Of a stretch of DNA of 64,000 bases, positions 18,574 to 28,719 are shown in pieces. Location: NCBI GenBank assembly GCA_937129385.1, contig CAKZNC010000220.1, positions 96,483 to 160,482 of the forward strand, in the 5' to 3' direction. Source of the stretch: an uncultured Bacteroidota bacterium (GTDB taxonomy: Bacteria > Bacteroidota > Bacteroidia > Bacteroidales > GCA-2748055). Position numbers and translations under genes: made by a program. The notes beneath the pieces are model-generated. The model had not been told where the DNA came from. It did no database searches and saw nothing but the letters and a program-made list of their open reading frames with translations. Each line of letters begins with the position of its first letter. Within the stretch, counting starts at the first letter, position 1.

Positions 18574-21347
18574 TGTGCTTCCAGCCAGTTGTCTCCGTCA
18601 TTCATTTCCACGACAAGCGGCACAGACAGTTCAACGGCATTTTCCATGGAATTACGGACGATCTGGCGCACCTCCTCCAATTCAGTTACAGGAACATTCA
18701 GGTTTAGTTCGTCATGCACCTGGATGATCATCTCCGTTGCAAAGTTCTTCTCATTTAACGCATTGTATATTTTTACCATGGCGATCTTAATAATGTCGGC
18801 AGCAGCACCCTGGATGGGTGTATTGATCGCGTTTCTTTCCGCATTTCCCCTGATATTATTGTTTCGCGACATGATGTCCGGTAAGTTTCGTTTCCTCCCA
18901 AACATGGTTTCAGTAAATCCCTTTTCCCTTGCCTGGCTTATGCAGTGGTCCATGTATTTACGGACACCCGGATAGGTATTAAAATAACCATCGATGAGCT
19001 CTTTTGCTTCTGACTTGGGGATCCGCATGCGTTGCGCCAATCCGAATGCAGAGATACCATAGATAATTCCAAAATTTGCTGTTTTTGCTTTCGACCGCAT
19101 CTCCCTGCTCACTTCATCCATTCCCACTCCATAAACCTTTGATGCTGTAGCCGTATGAATATCTTCATTGTTCCTGAATGCATTGATCATATGATTGTCT
19201 TCACTCAAGTGTGCCATAAGCCTTAGCTCAATCTGCGAATAGTCTGCAGACAGGAACCGGTGGTCGGCGTCAGAACTTGTAAATGCACGTCTGATTTCCC
19301 GGCCACGCTCTTCCCTGATCGGAATATTCTGCAGGTTGGGATTGTTTGAGGAAAGCCTTCCTGTGGCAACCAGTGTTTGGTTAAATGATGTATGTATCCG
19401 GTTTGTCTTCTTATGAATTAATTTTGGAAGCGCCTCTACATATGTGTTTAAAAGTTTTTTAGCAGACCTGAAGTCCAGTACCTTCTGAACAATCTCATGC
19501 TTTTCGGTCAGGTTCACCAATACGTCTTCGCTTGTGCTGTATTGCTTCGACTTTGTCTTTTTGGCACCATCACTGATCTTAAGCTTATTAAACAGTATCT
19601 CTCCCAGCTGTTTCGGTGAACTGATGTTAAACTCCACTCCTGCAAGTGAAAAGATCTCCTTTTCAATCCCGATCAGCTCTTCACGCAAAGCTTCTGCAAA
19701 TGTTGCAAGGCTTTTCCTGTCCAGGCTAACCCCGGCATGTTCCATCTTCATCAAGACCCTGACAAGGGGCATTTCAATCTCTTCGGCCAGGGGTTCAAGG
19801 TGATTTTCCTTTATTTCTTTCGAGAGAATCTTGTACAATTGCCACGTTATATCTGCATCTTCACAGGCATAATCCTTTACTTTCCCGGCATCCAGGTTCC
19901 GGAAATTTAGCTGCGCAGACCCTTTCTTTCCGATAAGCTGTTCGGTCTTGATCTTTTTATATGACAGGTATTCTTCCGACATGGCATCCAGTCCGTGTTT
20001 CCTGTCAGGTGCAATAAGGTAATGTGCAACCATCGTATCAAATAATTTCCCCTTTACAACTATGCCATAATTCTTTAACATATGAAGATCATACTTGAGA
20101 TTTTGGCCGATGATGCGCACGTTTTGCCGATTGAATAACTGTCGTATCTGTTCCCTTGTAGTCTCTTTCCAATCAATTTCAGCAGACAGATCCAGGTAAT
20201 ATGCCTGGTGCGATTCCCACGAGAAAGAAATTCCAACAATTTGATCTTCAACAACATCCAAACCCGTAGTTTCTGTATCAAAACAAAATACTTCCTGGAC
20301 CATGAGCTGCTCAAACAATTCTTTCATTCCGCTCTCCGGGGTAACCAGCATGTAGTCATGATTGGTATTATCAATTGTATTCTTCGGTTCCACAATCAGT
20401 GTACTGGTTTCATTTGATTGTTCAAATAACATTCCCTGGGAACTTGTAGCAGAATTATTTGTAGAATCAACATCTCCCAGTATCCTGGTTCTAAGATTTT
20501 TAAAATTCAGTGCTTCAAATATGGTGTTAAGGTGGTCCTTTTCAATGGGTCTCCTTTTTGCCAGGTCGAGGTCGAAATCCACCGGGGCCTCCACGATGAT
20601 TGTGGCCAGTTCTTTGGAAAGTTTTGCCTGTTCGGCAGAATTTATCAGGTTTTCCTTTTGCTTGCCTTTGATCAAATGGATGTTATTATATATTCCTTCG
20701 AGGGAACCGTAGCTTTCGATTAGCTTTTTTGCGGTCTTCTCACCTATTCCGGGTACCCCGGGGATATTGTCAGAAGAATCGCCCCAAAGCGCAAGAATAT
20801 CAATGACCTGGTCGGGATTTTCGATTCGGAATTTTTCTTTTATTTCCTTAACTCCCAACACTTCTGCGGGGTTCCCTGACCGGCCTGGTTTATACATAAA
20901 TATCTTATCGCTGACAAGTTGTGCAAAATCTTTATCCGGGGTCACCATAAACACTTCATAACCCTCTTTTTCGGCTGATTTCGCGATTGTTCCAATGATG
21001 TCATCGGCTTCGTAGCCCAATTTTTCCAGGACAGGGATATTAAAAGCTTTCAGGAGATCCTTGATCCAGGGAACGGCTTCTTTTATATCTTCAGGGGTTG
21101 CGTCCCTGTTGGCCTTATAAGGTTCGTACATTTCATGCCTGAAAGTGGGTCCGGAAGCATCAAATGCTGCCATGATATGTGTCGGATCTTCTTTTCTGAG
21201 CAATTCGTCCAGGGTCAGCGTAAATCCAAATACGGTGGATGTATTCATCCCTTTTGCATTGCGCATCGGGTTATTTATAAATGCGTAATATGATCTGAAG
21301 ATCAGCGCATAGCTGTCCAGTAAAAAAAGTCTTTTTTCTTTGCTCAT
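18570..21347 (-). CDS. polA: DNA polymerase I
   Basis: 925 aa with 5'-3' exo, 3'-5' exo (FDTETTGLD) and polymerase motifs (LSADYSQIELR, VHDELN). Confidence 0.97.
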   Translation of the reverse strand: MSKEKRLFLLDSYALIFRSYYAFINNPMRNAKGMNTSTVFGFTLTLDELLRKEDPTHIMAAFDASGPTFRHEMYEPYKANRDATPEDIKEAVPWIKDLLKAFNIPVLEKLGYEADDIIGTIAKSAEKEGYEVFMVTPDKDFAQLVSDKIFMYKPGRSGNPAEVLGVKEIKEKFRIENPDQVIDILALWGDSSDNIPGVPGIGEKTAKKLIESYGSLEGIYNNIHLIKGKQKENLINSAEQAKLSKELATIIVEAPVDFDLDLAKRRPIEKDHLNTIFEALNFKNLRTRILGDVDSTNNSATSSQGMLFEQSNETSTLIVEPKNTIDNTNHDYMLVTPESGMKELFEQLMVQEVFCFDTETTGLDVVEDQIVGISFSWESHQAYYLDLSAEIDWKETTREQIRQLFNRQNVRIIGQNLKYDLHMLKNYGIVVKGKLFDTMVAHYLIAPDRKHGLDAMSEEYLSYKKIKTEQLIGKKGSAQLNFRNLDAGKVKDYACEDADITWQLYKILSKEIKENHLEPLAEEIEMPLVRVLMKMEHAGVSLDRKSLATFAEALREELIGIEKEIFSLAGVEFNISSPKQLGEILFNKLKISDGAKKTKSKQYSTSEDVLVNLTEKHEIVQKVLDFRSAKKLLNTYVEALPKLIHKKTNRIHTSFNQTLVATGRLSSNNPNLQNIPIREERGREIRRAFTSSDADHRFLSADYSQIELRLMAHLSEDNHMINAFRNNEDIHTATASKVYGVGMDEVSREMRSKAKTANFGIIYGISAFGLAQRMRIPKSEAKELIDGYFNTYPGVRKYMDHCISQAREKGFTETMFGRKRNLPDIMSRNNNIRGNAERNAINTPIQGAAADIIKIAMVKIYNALNEKNFATEMIIQVHDELNLNVPVTELEEVRQIVRNSMENAVELSVPLVVEMNDGDNWLEAH

Positions 21348-21355
21348 TTGGTAAG

Positions 21356-21802
21356 TCAGTTATCTGATGCATGCCATTCGGCATAGGATGTTGCTGTTTC
21401 AAAGAGTTTGAGAGAGTGAAGTGCAATTTCTTCAGGAAGTTCCGGGATTAGAATGTCGGATATATGGGCCACAAGGTTTTCACATGTGGGTTGAAAATCG
21501 AATACAATGACCTTTTCATACATCTTGCGCACACTGTCCAGACTTTCTCCTTCAGCCTTTCTGAAAACCACAAGGCTATGGTCAAGCTCGTCAACGACAT
21601 TCTTTTTCACAATGGTTTTCAGGTCTTTGAAATCCATGACCATTCCGAACTTGACCTGGTTTTCATCCGTTTCGGATATCCCCAGTATTGTTACAAACAG
21701 TCTGTACGAATGCCCGTGAATATTCCGGCAAGCGCCGTCGTAATTCCACAATGCATGTGCCATTTCAAAGGAAAATTCCTTTGTAACCCGGATCTTGTTC
21801 AT
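21356..21802 (-). CDS. queD: 6-carboxytetrahydropterin synthase / 6-pyruvoyltetrahydropterin synthase homolog
   Basis: FEMAHALWNYDGACRNIHGHSYRLFV, MVMDFKDLK, PTCENLVAHI; start at MNKIRVTKEF. Confidence 0.92.
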   Translation of the reverse strand: MNKIRVTKEFSFEMAHALWNYDGACRNIHGHSYRLFVTILGISETDENQVKFGMVMDFKDLKTIVKKNVVDELDHSLVVFRKAEGESLDSVRKMYEKVIVFDFQPTCENLVAHISDILIPELPEEIALHSLKLFETATSYAEWHASDN

Positions 21803-21813
21803 GATGATTCTGT

Positions 21814-22119
21814 TTAGTCCACGCAAGCGCAAGCGCTTATACATTCAACCAGGTTCTTGAGGTTTTTGTTCCGGATGGTATAAATTGTATTTTTTCCTTC
21901 CCGCCTGGAGATCAATATTCCCTTATCCTTGAGTATTCCCAGGTGATGGGATGCTGTGGATTGTTCTATTTGAACCAACTCATGAATCCTGGTAACCGTA
22001 AGCTCTGCTCCTTCTGAAAGATGCCCTAAAATTGAGAGCCGAACCGGGTGCGCTATGGCCTTCATCATATTGGCCGCATTTTCAATTTGTTCGGCATTTA
22101 TATCTGTAAACTTCGCCAT
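21814..22119 (-). CDS. ArsR-family winged-helix transcriptional regulator
   Basis: AIAHPVRLSILGHLSEGAELTVTRIHELVQIEQSTASHHLGILKDKGILISRREGKNTIYTI. Confidence 0.9.
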   Translation of the reverse strand: MAKFTDINAEQIENAANMMKAIAHPVRLSILGHLSEGAELTVTRIHELVQIEQSTASHHLGILKDKGILISRREGKNTIYTIRNKNLKNLVECISACACVD

Positions 22120-22312
22120 TTTTTTGACAGTTAGATCATAATATCTCCATATACAAATATATCAATTATTACAAGGATGGAAGTATCTATCTGTTCAGTT
22201 TTATTGGGTTTTGATACATGTTCATCAACCCATTATTCGATTCGGATCATCATTCAAGGATTTCTTCGCCCCAATAATTGGGTCTTTTCAGCCCATCACG
22301 CCAATTTATTTA

Positions 22313-22320
22313 TAAATTTG
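22313..22320 (+). promoter_or_regulatory. Putative -7 promoter element (TAAATTTG) for polyprenyl synthetase gene
   Basis: Matches TAnnTTTG, 19 nt before the likely ATG 22339. Confidence 0.45.
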
Positions 22321-22338
22321 CCGCTACAAGAGACAAAC

Positions 22339-23316
22339 ATGATGTTAAACCTGAAAGACATACGAAGACCTGTTGCGGAGGAGATGGAGGCGTTCCAAAA
22401 GACATTCCGGAGCGCAATTCATAGCGATGTGCGCTTATTGAACATCATTTCTTCATATATATTAAAGAAAAAGGGGAAGCAAATGCGGCCGTTATTCGTT
22501 TTCCTTACAGCCAAGCTGGTTGGTGAAGTTACAGAATCTACCTACACCGCGGCATCACTGATCGAATTGATGCATACAGCCACGCTGATTCATGACGATG
22601 TGGTAGATGACTCCTATGAACGCAGGGGTCTTTTTTCCATGAATGCCGTATGGAAATCAAAATTGTCCGTGTTGCTGGGAGATTATTTTCTTGCACGGGG
22701 CCTTTTACTTGCCACGACAAAAAAAGACCATGATCTTCTTGATATCGTGTCGGACACGGTTAAAGAGATGAGTGAGGGAGAGTTGCTTCAACTTCAAAAG
22801 TCACGTAAACTGAATATAGATACTGGTTCCTATTATGATGTGATCAGGAAAAAGACCGCAACATTGATCGCTTCATGCACAGCCAGCGGGGCCAAATCCG
22901 CTGGAGCTTCAACAGAAGATGTGGATGTTTTGTACGGTATGGGCTTAGATATTGGAATGGCTTTTCAAATCAAGGATGATCTGTTTGATTACCAGCCAAG
23001 GGGCATTACAGGGAAGCCTGCCGGTAACGATTTGAAAGAGAAGAAGTTTACACTCCCTCTTATATATGCACTGGAAAACAGTGACCGGTCTGACAAACGG
23101 AGCATCATGAAATTAATTCGAAACGGAAGCATGAGTCGAAACAAGATCACTCACATCGTCGATTTTGTTACTGCTCACAAAGGGTTGGAATTTGCCACTG
23201 AAAAGATGTATGAATATAAATCGTCTGCAGAAAAGGTCCTGGATAGCTTTCCTGCTTCTGAGGCCAGGCAATCACTACAGGACCTGATTACCTTTACTGT
23301 TGAAAGAAACAGGTAA
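22339..23316 (+). CDS. Polyprenyl synthetase family protein
   Basis: KGKQMRPLFVFLTA, LIHDDVVDD and FQIKDDLFDY motifs; start at MMLNLKDIRRPVAEEM. Confidence 0.93.
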   Translation: MMLNLKDIRRPVAEEMEAFQKTFRSAIHSDVRLLNIISSYILKKKGKQMRPLFVFLTAKLVGEVTESTYTAASLIELMHTATLIHDDVVDDSYERRGLFSMNAVWKSKLSVLLGDYFLARGLLLATTKKDHDLLDIVSDTVKEMSEGELLQLQKSRKLNIDTGSYYDVIRKKTATLIASCTASGAKSAGASTEDVDVLYGMGLDIGMAFQIKDDLFDYQPRGITGKPAGNDLKEKKFTLPLIYALENSDRSDKRSIMKLIRNGSMSRNKITHIVDFVTAHKGLEFATEKMYEYKSSAEKVLDSFPASEARQSLQDLITFTVERNR

Positions 23317-23326
23317 ATGTCAATGC

Positions 23327-25120
23327 CTACTTATTTGAAAAGTATGCCCTGATTTTCTTTGCTTTGTTCCTGTCAAGCAGATTTGCAAGTTCATCTTCCG
23401 GGGCAATTGCAAGGGCGTCAATCGATTTGTATTTTCTAAATAATTTTCTGATTGAACTTTCCCCTACACCCGGAATCGAATTCAGTACTGAAAGGGTCAT
23501 GTCCCCCGATCTTTTAAGTCGGTGAAATTCGATTCCAAAACGATGCGCTTCATTCCTCAATTGCTGAATAAGTTTCAATGATTCAGAGTTCTTATCGATA
23601 TAGAGCGGTACGGGATCGCCGGGAAAATAGATCTCTTCCAGTCTTTTAGCGATACCAATTAGTGCGATCCTGCTCTGCAGACCTAATTTTCTTATGCTTT
23701 TCATCGCGGCATTCAGTTGTCCTTTTCCACCATCAATAACGACGAGTTGCGGAAGAGACAGCTCTTCCTTTAAAAGCCTACTGTACCTCCTGTAGATCAC
23801 CTCCTCCATCGAAGCATAATCATCAGGACCCGTAACGGTTTTAATATTGAAATGCCGGTATTCTTTTTTAGCCGGACGGGCTTTTTTAAAAACGACGCAT
23901 GCTGCAACAGGATTTGATCCCTGGATATTACTGTTATCAAAACACTCTATATGTTCAGGGACCTTCTCCAGTCTCAGATCCGATTTAACTTTTTGCAGGA
24001 TGCGCTGAGCGGGATAGATCTTTGGGGCTTCTGACTCTTTTTTTCTTTTTTCCAGTTTATACATCCGGGCATTTCTTTGTGACAGGTCGAGCAGTTTTTT
24101 ACGATCTCCTCGTTGAGGTACGGTAATCTTGTACCAGGGGATCGCTTCGGAAAGATCCATCGGAAGAATGAGTTCCCTGGCCTCACTTCGCACTCTTTGC
24201 CTGATATCCATGATTGCAAATGTCAGAATTTCGCTGGTTGATTCATTCAGGCGCTTTTTTAATTCTACCGTATGAGCCTGATTTACAGCGCCTTTAGTGA
24301 TTTTTAAGTAGTTGACAATCGCATATTTATCTTCATCCTCGATACTGAATACATCTACATTGCTGATTGAGGGGTTAACAATGGTCGATCGTGTTTGAAA
24401 TCTTTGCAGTGCTTCAATTTTGCTTTTCAGTTTTTGAGCCTCTTCAAACCTATATGCTTTTGAAAGCATATTCATTTCCCTGTTCAAAAAAGAAACAACT
24501 TCCTGCAGGTTACCTTTCAGGATTTCATGAATTTGTCTTATTGACTCGTTATAACTCTCGGCATCCTGGAGACCTTCACATGGTCCCATGCAGTTTTCGA
24601 TATGATATTCCAGGCACACCTTAAACTTTCCGGCTTCAATATTTTCCTGGCTCAGTTTATATTTGCAGGTCCGTAACGAATAGAGTTGTCTGATCAGATC
24701 CAGCAGGGTCCTTGCGGTAGCTGCTGACGTATAAGGTCCATAATAGCGTGAGCCGTCATTGATCACATTTCTCGTAAGAAAAACCCTGGGAAAGGGTTCT
24801 TTCTTAATGCATATCCACGGAAAGGTCTTGTCATCTTTTAGAAGAATGTTATACCTCGGTTGCAATTTCTTGATCAGATTATTTTCCAACAGCAATGCAT
24901 CGGATTCAGAACTCACGACAATATGCCTGATCTCAGCTATCTTCCCCACAAGTATTTTTACTTTATAACTGTCAAATGCCTTTTTTTGAAAATAGGAGGA
25001 AACACGTTTTTTCAGATCTTTGGCTTTTCCCACATACAGGATCTTGCCATTTTGATCAAAGAATTGGTATACGCCAGGCTCACCGGGCAAAGATTTTATT
25101 TTTTGCTCAAGATCCTGCAT
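23327..25120 (-). CDS. uvrC: Excinuclease ABC subunit C
   Basis: GIY-YIG domain (PGVYQFFDQNGKILYVGKAKDLKKRVSSYF), UvrC catalytic domain (ECFDNSNIQG, VIDGGKGQLNAA), C-terminal HhH. Confidence 0.97.
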   Translation of the reverse strand: MQDLEQKIKSLPGEPGVYQFFDQNGKILYVGKAKDLKKRVSSYFQKKAFDSYKVKILVGKIAEIRHIVVSSESDALLLENNLIKKLQPRYNILLKDDKTFPWICIKKEPFPRVFLTRNVINDGSRYYGPYTSAATARTLLDLIRQLYSLRTCKYKLSQENIEAGKFKVCLEYHIENCMGPCEGLQDAESYNESIRQIHEILKGNLQEVVSFLNREMNMLSKAYRFEEAQKLKSKIEALQRFQTRSTIVNPSISNVDVFSIEDEDKYAIVNYLKITKGAVNQAHTVELKKRLNESTSEILTFAIMDIRQRVRSEARELILPMDLSEAIPWYKITVPQRGDRKKLLDLSQRNARMYKLEKRKKESEAPKIYPAQRILQKVKSDLRLEKVPEHIECFDNSNIQGSNPVAACVVFKKARPAKKEYRHFNIKTVTGPDDYASMEEVIYRRYSRLLKEELSLPQLVVIDGGKGQLNAAMKSIRKLGLQSRIALIGIAKRLEEIYFPGDPVPLYIDKNSESLKLIQQLRNEAHRFGIEFHRLKRSGDMTLSVLNSIPGVGESSIRKLFRKYKSIDALAIAPEDELANLLDRNKAKKIRAYFSNK

Positions 25121-26760
25121 TACAATCGGTATTCATCAGAATCAATAAATAAAGAAGTAAAAGAAAAGTTTGATCCGTCAAATAGCCCCTGGTCACTTAG
25201 TTTGAGTTCCGGGATAACCAGCAAGGACATAAATGCAAGTGTCATGAATGGTGCTGTCAGGCCCGAGCCCAAAACTTTCGCGTTTTTCGATAACTCCTTG
25301 TATTTTTCTGCAGCTTCTTTCACGGTTTTTACAGAGATGATTCCCGCAATCTCCAGCGGGAGTCCCAGTACTTTTTCCCCATCATGCATTGCAATTCCTC
25401 CTTTGTGGTCAATTACCCAGTTGATCGCTTCGGCAATTGCTTCATCGGAGGCTCCCACGCAAATGATGTTATGACTGTCATGTCCGATACTAGAGACAAG
25501 AGCTCCCTGTTTTAGTCCGAATCCGTGTATAAATGCCACTGAAGGATCGCATTGCCTGTACCTGTTGACAACCACGATCTTTAATAAATCCCTCTCCGGG
25601 TCTGGAATCACAAACCCATCTTTTATCAGGGCCTTCATTGTCTTTGACTTTGTAATTAATTCTCCATCGATTGCTTCAATTGTGCGCAATAATATTCCAC
25701 GTGCGCTTACTTGAAGATCCGCAGTACTTATTTTGCCTGTTTCGAAATGATTTGGGGTTCCGGATTGGACCTGATCAAAATGCGTCCTGCCTTCAGAAAA
25801 AACCTTCTCTCCGTTGATATATGTCGCGATAATATTTCCTTGTTCAAAAGAGTCGATGAGGATAAAGTCTGCAGGATCTCCCTCGCGCAACAGACCTGTC
25901 TCCAGCTGGTAATGTTCTACTGCATTTCTGCTTGCTGCTCGCAAGACATCATACAAATTGTAGCCTTCCTTGATGGCGCGAAAGACCAGCTTATTGATAT
26001 GACCCTCCAGCAAATCATCGGGATGCAAATCGTCTGTACAAAACATGATCTTACCGGGATGCGATTTAATCAATGGGCGCAACGCTTTGTAGTTTTTAGC
26101 ACCACTCCCCTCTCTGATCAAAATTTTCATTCCTGCCTCGATCTTCTCTTCAGCTTCTTCCAGGGAGAAACATTCATGGTCTGTAGAAATTCCAGCGTCA
26201 ACATAACGCTTCAAATCATCACCTATAAGTCCGGGAGCATGTCCGTCCACCGGCAATCCTTTTTCCCTGGCGATCTCTATTTTTTTCAAGACCTCAGCAT
26301 CATTGTGAATCACCCCTGGAAAATTCATCATTTCTGAAAGGTAGCCAATGCCCTTTCTATCGAGCAATGCGTTGATGGAGGCCACATCTATTCTTGCACC
26401 AGAGGACTCAAATCCAGTTGCCGGCACGCAACTTGGAGCGCCAAACATTATTTTCAAAGGAGTTAATTCTCCGTTTTCTATCATGAAATCAACCCCAGCC
26501 TCTCCCAATACATTTGCAATCTCATGCGGATCAGTAACCACCCCTACGGTGCCATGCTTCACCGCCTGGTAAGCAAAGGCAACAGGTGTTACCATGGAGC
26601 TTTCGATGTGCACGTGTGCATCAATGAATCCTGGAAGCATATAAACTTCAGGGGTTGCGTCTGCCTTTTTCACAGAAGCAATCCTTCCATCTTCGATATC
26701 AACACTTGCGGGATAGATTTCCCTATTATGGATGTCGACAAAATTCGCCGTGATGATCAT
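25120..26760 (-). CDS. ade: Adenine deaminase
   Basis: PGFIDAHVHIESSMVTP, DGHAPGL, STDHEC, FCTDDLHPDDL; start placed at MIITANFVDIHNREIYPASVDIED because the upstream in-frame residues (MFHVEHFKNVPRGT) are translated parS repeats. Confidence 0.93.
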   Translation of the reverse strand: MIITANFVDIHNREIYPASVDIEDGRIASVKKADATPEVYMLPGFIDAHVHIESSMVTPVAFAYQAVKHGTVGVVTDPHEIANVLGEAGVDFMIENGELTPLKIMFGAPSCVPATGFESSGARIDVASINALLDRKGIGYLSEMMNFPGVIHNDAEVLKKIEIAREKGLPVDGHAPGLIGDDLKRYVDAGISTDHECFSLEEAEEKIEAGMKILIREGSGAKNYKALRPLIKSHPGKIMFCTDDLHPDDLLEGHINKLVFRAIKEGYNLYDVLRAASRNAVEHYQLETGLLREGDPADFILIDSFEQGNIIATYINGEKVFSEGRTHFDQVQSGTPNHFETGKISTADLQVSARGILLRTIEAIDGELITKSKTMKALIKDGFVIPDPERDLLKIVVVNRYRQCDPSVAFIHGFGLKQGALVSSIGHDSHNIICVGASDEAIAEAINWVIDHKGGIAMHDGEKVLGLPLEIAGIISVKTVKEAAEKYKELSKNAKVLGSGLTAPFMTLAFMSLLVIPELKLSDQGLFDGSNFSFTSLFIDSDEYRL

Positions 26761-26799
26761 TTTTTTGGCTTTTTTATACAGGAACTTGTTCAGCACCCC

Positions 26800-26815
26800 T
26801 GTTCCACGTGGAACA
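26800..26815. promoter_or_regulatory. parS-like centromere site (copy 1), TGTTCCACGTGGAACA
   Basis: Perfect 16-bp palindrome matching known chromosomal parS pattern TGTTNCACGTGNAACA; adjacent to mnmG. Confidence 0.85.
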
Positions 26816-26824
26816 TTCTTGAAA

Positions 26825-26840
26825 TGTTCCACGTGGAACA
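26825..26840. promoter_or_regulatory. parS-like centromere site (copy 2), TGTTCCACGTGGAACA
   Basis: Second perfect copy, 25 bp centre-to-centre from copy 1, 4 bp from the mnmG stop. Confidence 0.85.
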
Positions 26841-26844
26841 ATGA

Positions 26845-28719
26845 TTACCGACCCATGTAAACAAGCAGTACGCTTATGTCACTTGGTGAAACTCCCGAGA
26901 TACGTGTTGCTTGTCCTATGGTTTCGGGTCGTTGCTTGTTCAACTTCTGTCGCGCCTCTGTGGAAAGGCTCTTGAATTTATCGTAATCGATTTTGGGTGA
27001 CAGAGCAATTTCTTCCAGTCGTCCAATTTTATCCGCCATCCTCTTTTCTCTAGATATATATCCTTCATATTTGATTCCGATTTCTGTGGATTCCACAACA
27101 TCAGATTGTTGTTTTTCTGAAAGACCCTCTTTCCAATTCACCACATTGAAATGGTCAATGACATCGTCAAGGTTCACCTGGGGTCTTTTTGCGACTTGCA
27201 GTAATTTGCCCTTTTCTTTTAATGGGGTGGTTCCCCTATCGGTCAAAAACACATTCGTATCCTCTAGTTGTGCATCTTTATCTTCCAGATCTTTGATCAA
27301 TCTTTCTCTCCCATGCACTTTGATTTCCATTAAATCCATCCGCTCCTTCGAGGCAAGTCCGATACCGAAGCTAAGTGGTGTGAGTCGTTCGTCTGCATTG
27401 TCTTGCCGTAGAAGGATTCGATATTCTGCACGTGAAGTAAACATCCTGTAAGGTTCGTCCACCCCTTTGTTGATCAAATCATCGATCAATACCCCAATGT
27501 ATGCCTGGTCTCTACCGAGAATAAACTGATTGCCTTGTTGTCTGTTCATGTGTGCATTGATCCCGGCAATGATGCCCTGCGCGGCAGCTTCTTCATACCC
27601 GGTTGTTCCATTGATCTGTCCCGCAAAATAGAGATTTTGAATTCCTCGCGTTTCCAGGGTATGCTTCAATTGTGTGGGAGGATAATAGTCATACTCTATT
27701 GCATAACCGGGACGGAATATTTTCACCTCTTCCAAACCGGGAACCTTCCTGAGCGCTTTGAGCTGAACTTCCCAGGGTAAAGAAGATGAAAATCCATTTA
27801 TATAGTATTCTACTGTGCTGTGACCCTCTGGTTCCAGGAATAGCTGGTGTTGTTCCTTGGCAGCAAAAGTAACGATCTTGTCTTCTATGCTTGGACAATA
27901 TCTTGGCCCTATACCGTCAATGGTTCCGTTAAATAACGGGCTTGTCTTGAAACCTTTTTCCAGTTCAGCATGAACGTCTGGATTTGTATATGAGATATAG
28001 CAGCTTTTGTGATTACTGTAATCGGTTGTATACTTGAGGAAGCTGAATTTTCTTTCTTCTGTGTCTCCCGGTTGTTCCACCATTTTTGAAAAATCGATAC
28101 TACGTCCATCAATCCTGGCAGGTGTCCCTGTCTTCATTCTCCCCACTTCAAAACCATGCTCAGCGAGTTGTTCACTTAGTCCTCCAGAAGGAGCTTCACC
28201 CATACGACCTCCGCGCAATTTCACATCTCCGATATGCATGAGACCATTTATAAACGTACCGGCGGTAAGTATAACACTCTTCCCCATGAAAACGACTCCC
28301 ATTCCGGTTTTAACACCCTCAACTTTACCTCCATTCATTACCAGGCTTGTGACTTTATCCTGCCAGAAATCCAAACCGTCTATTGACTCCAGCACCTTTC
28401 TCCACTCAAGCGTAAACAAAGATCTGTCACATTGCGCACGGGGACTCCACATTGCGGGTCCCTTTGAGCGGTTTAGCATTCGAAACTGAATCATTGACCG
28501 ATCAGTTATAACACCAGAATATCCACCCAAGGCATCTATTTCCCTGACAATCTGACCCTTTGCAATACCGCCCATAGCTGGATTACAGGACATTTGGGCA
28601 AACTTTGTCATGTCCATGGTAATCAGAAGCGTTCTGCTACCCAGGTTTGCTGCTGCAGATGCTGCCTCACAGCCTGCATGGCCTCCTCCAACTACAATAA
28701 CATCATACTCCTTTTCCAT
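26845..28719 (-). CDS. mnmG: tRNA uridine-5-carboxymethylaminomethyl(34) synthesis enzyme MnmG
   Basis: YDVIVVGGGHAGCEAASAAANLG, GGIAKGQIVREIDALGG, GRMKTGTPARID; start at MEKEYDVIVV. Confidence 0.97.
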   Translation of the reverse strand: MEKEYDVIVVGGGHAGCEAASAAANLGSRTLLITMDMTKFAQMSCNPAMGGIAKGQIVREIDALGGYSGVITDRSMIQFRMLNRSKGPAMWSPRAQCDRSLFTLEWRKVLESIDGLDFWQDKVTSLVMNGGKVEGVKTGMGVVFMGKSVILTAGTFINGLMHIGDVKLRGGRMGEAPSGGLSEQLAEHGFEVGRMKTGTPARIDGRSIDFSKMVEQPGDTEERKFSFLKYTTDYSNHKSCYISYTNPDVHAELEKGFKTSPLFNGTIDGIGPRYCPSIEDKIVTFAAKEQHQLFLEPEGHSTVEYYINGFSSSLPWEVQLKALRKVPGLEEVKIFRPGYAIEYDYYPPTQLKHTLETRGIQNLYFAGQINGTTGYEEAAAQGIIAGINAHMNRQQGNQFILGRDQAYIGVLIDDLINKGVDEPYRMFTSRAEYRILLRQDNADERLTPLSFGIGLASKERMDLMEIKVHGRERLIKDLEDKDAQLEDTNVFLTDRGTTPLKEKGKLLQVAKRPQVNLDDVIDHFNVVNWKEGLSEKQQSDVVESTEIGIKYEGYISREKRMADKIGRLEEIALSPKIDYDKFKSLSTEARQKLNKQRPETIGQATRISGVSPSDISVLLVYMGR

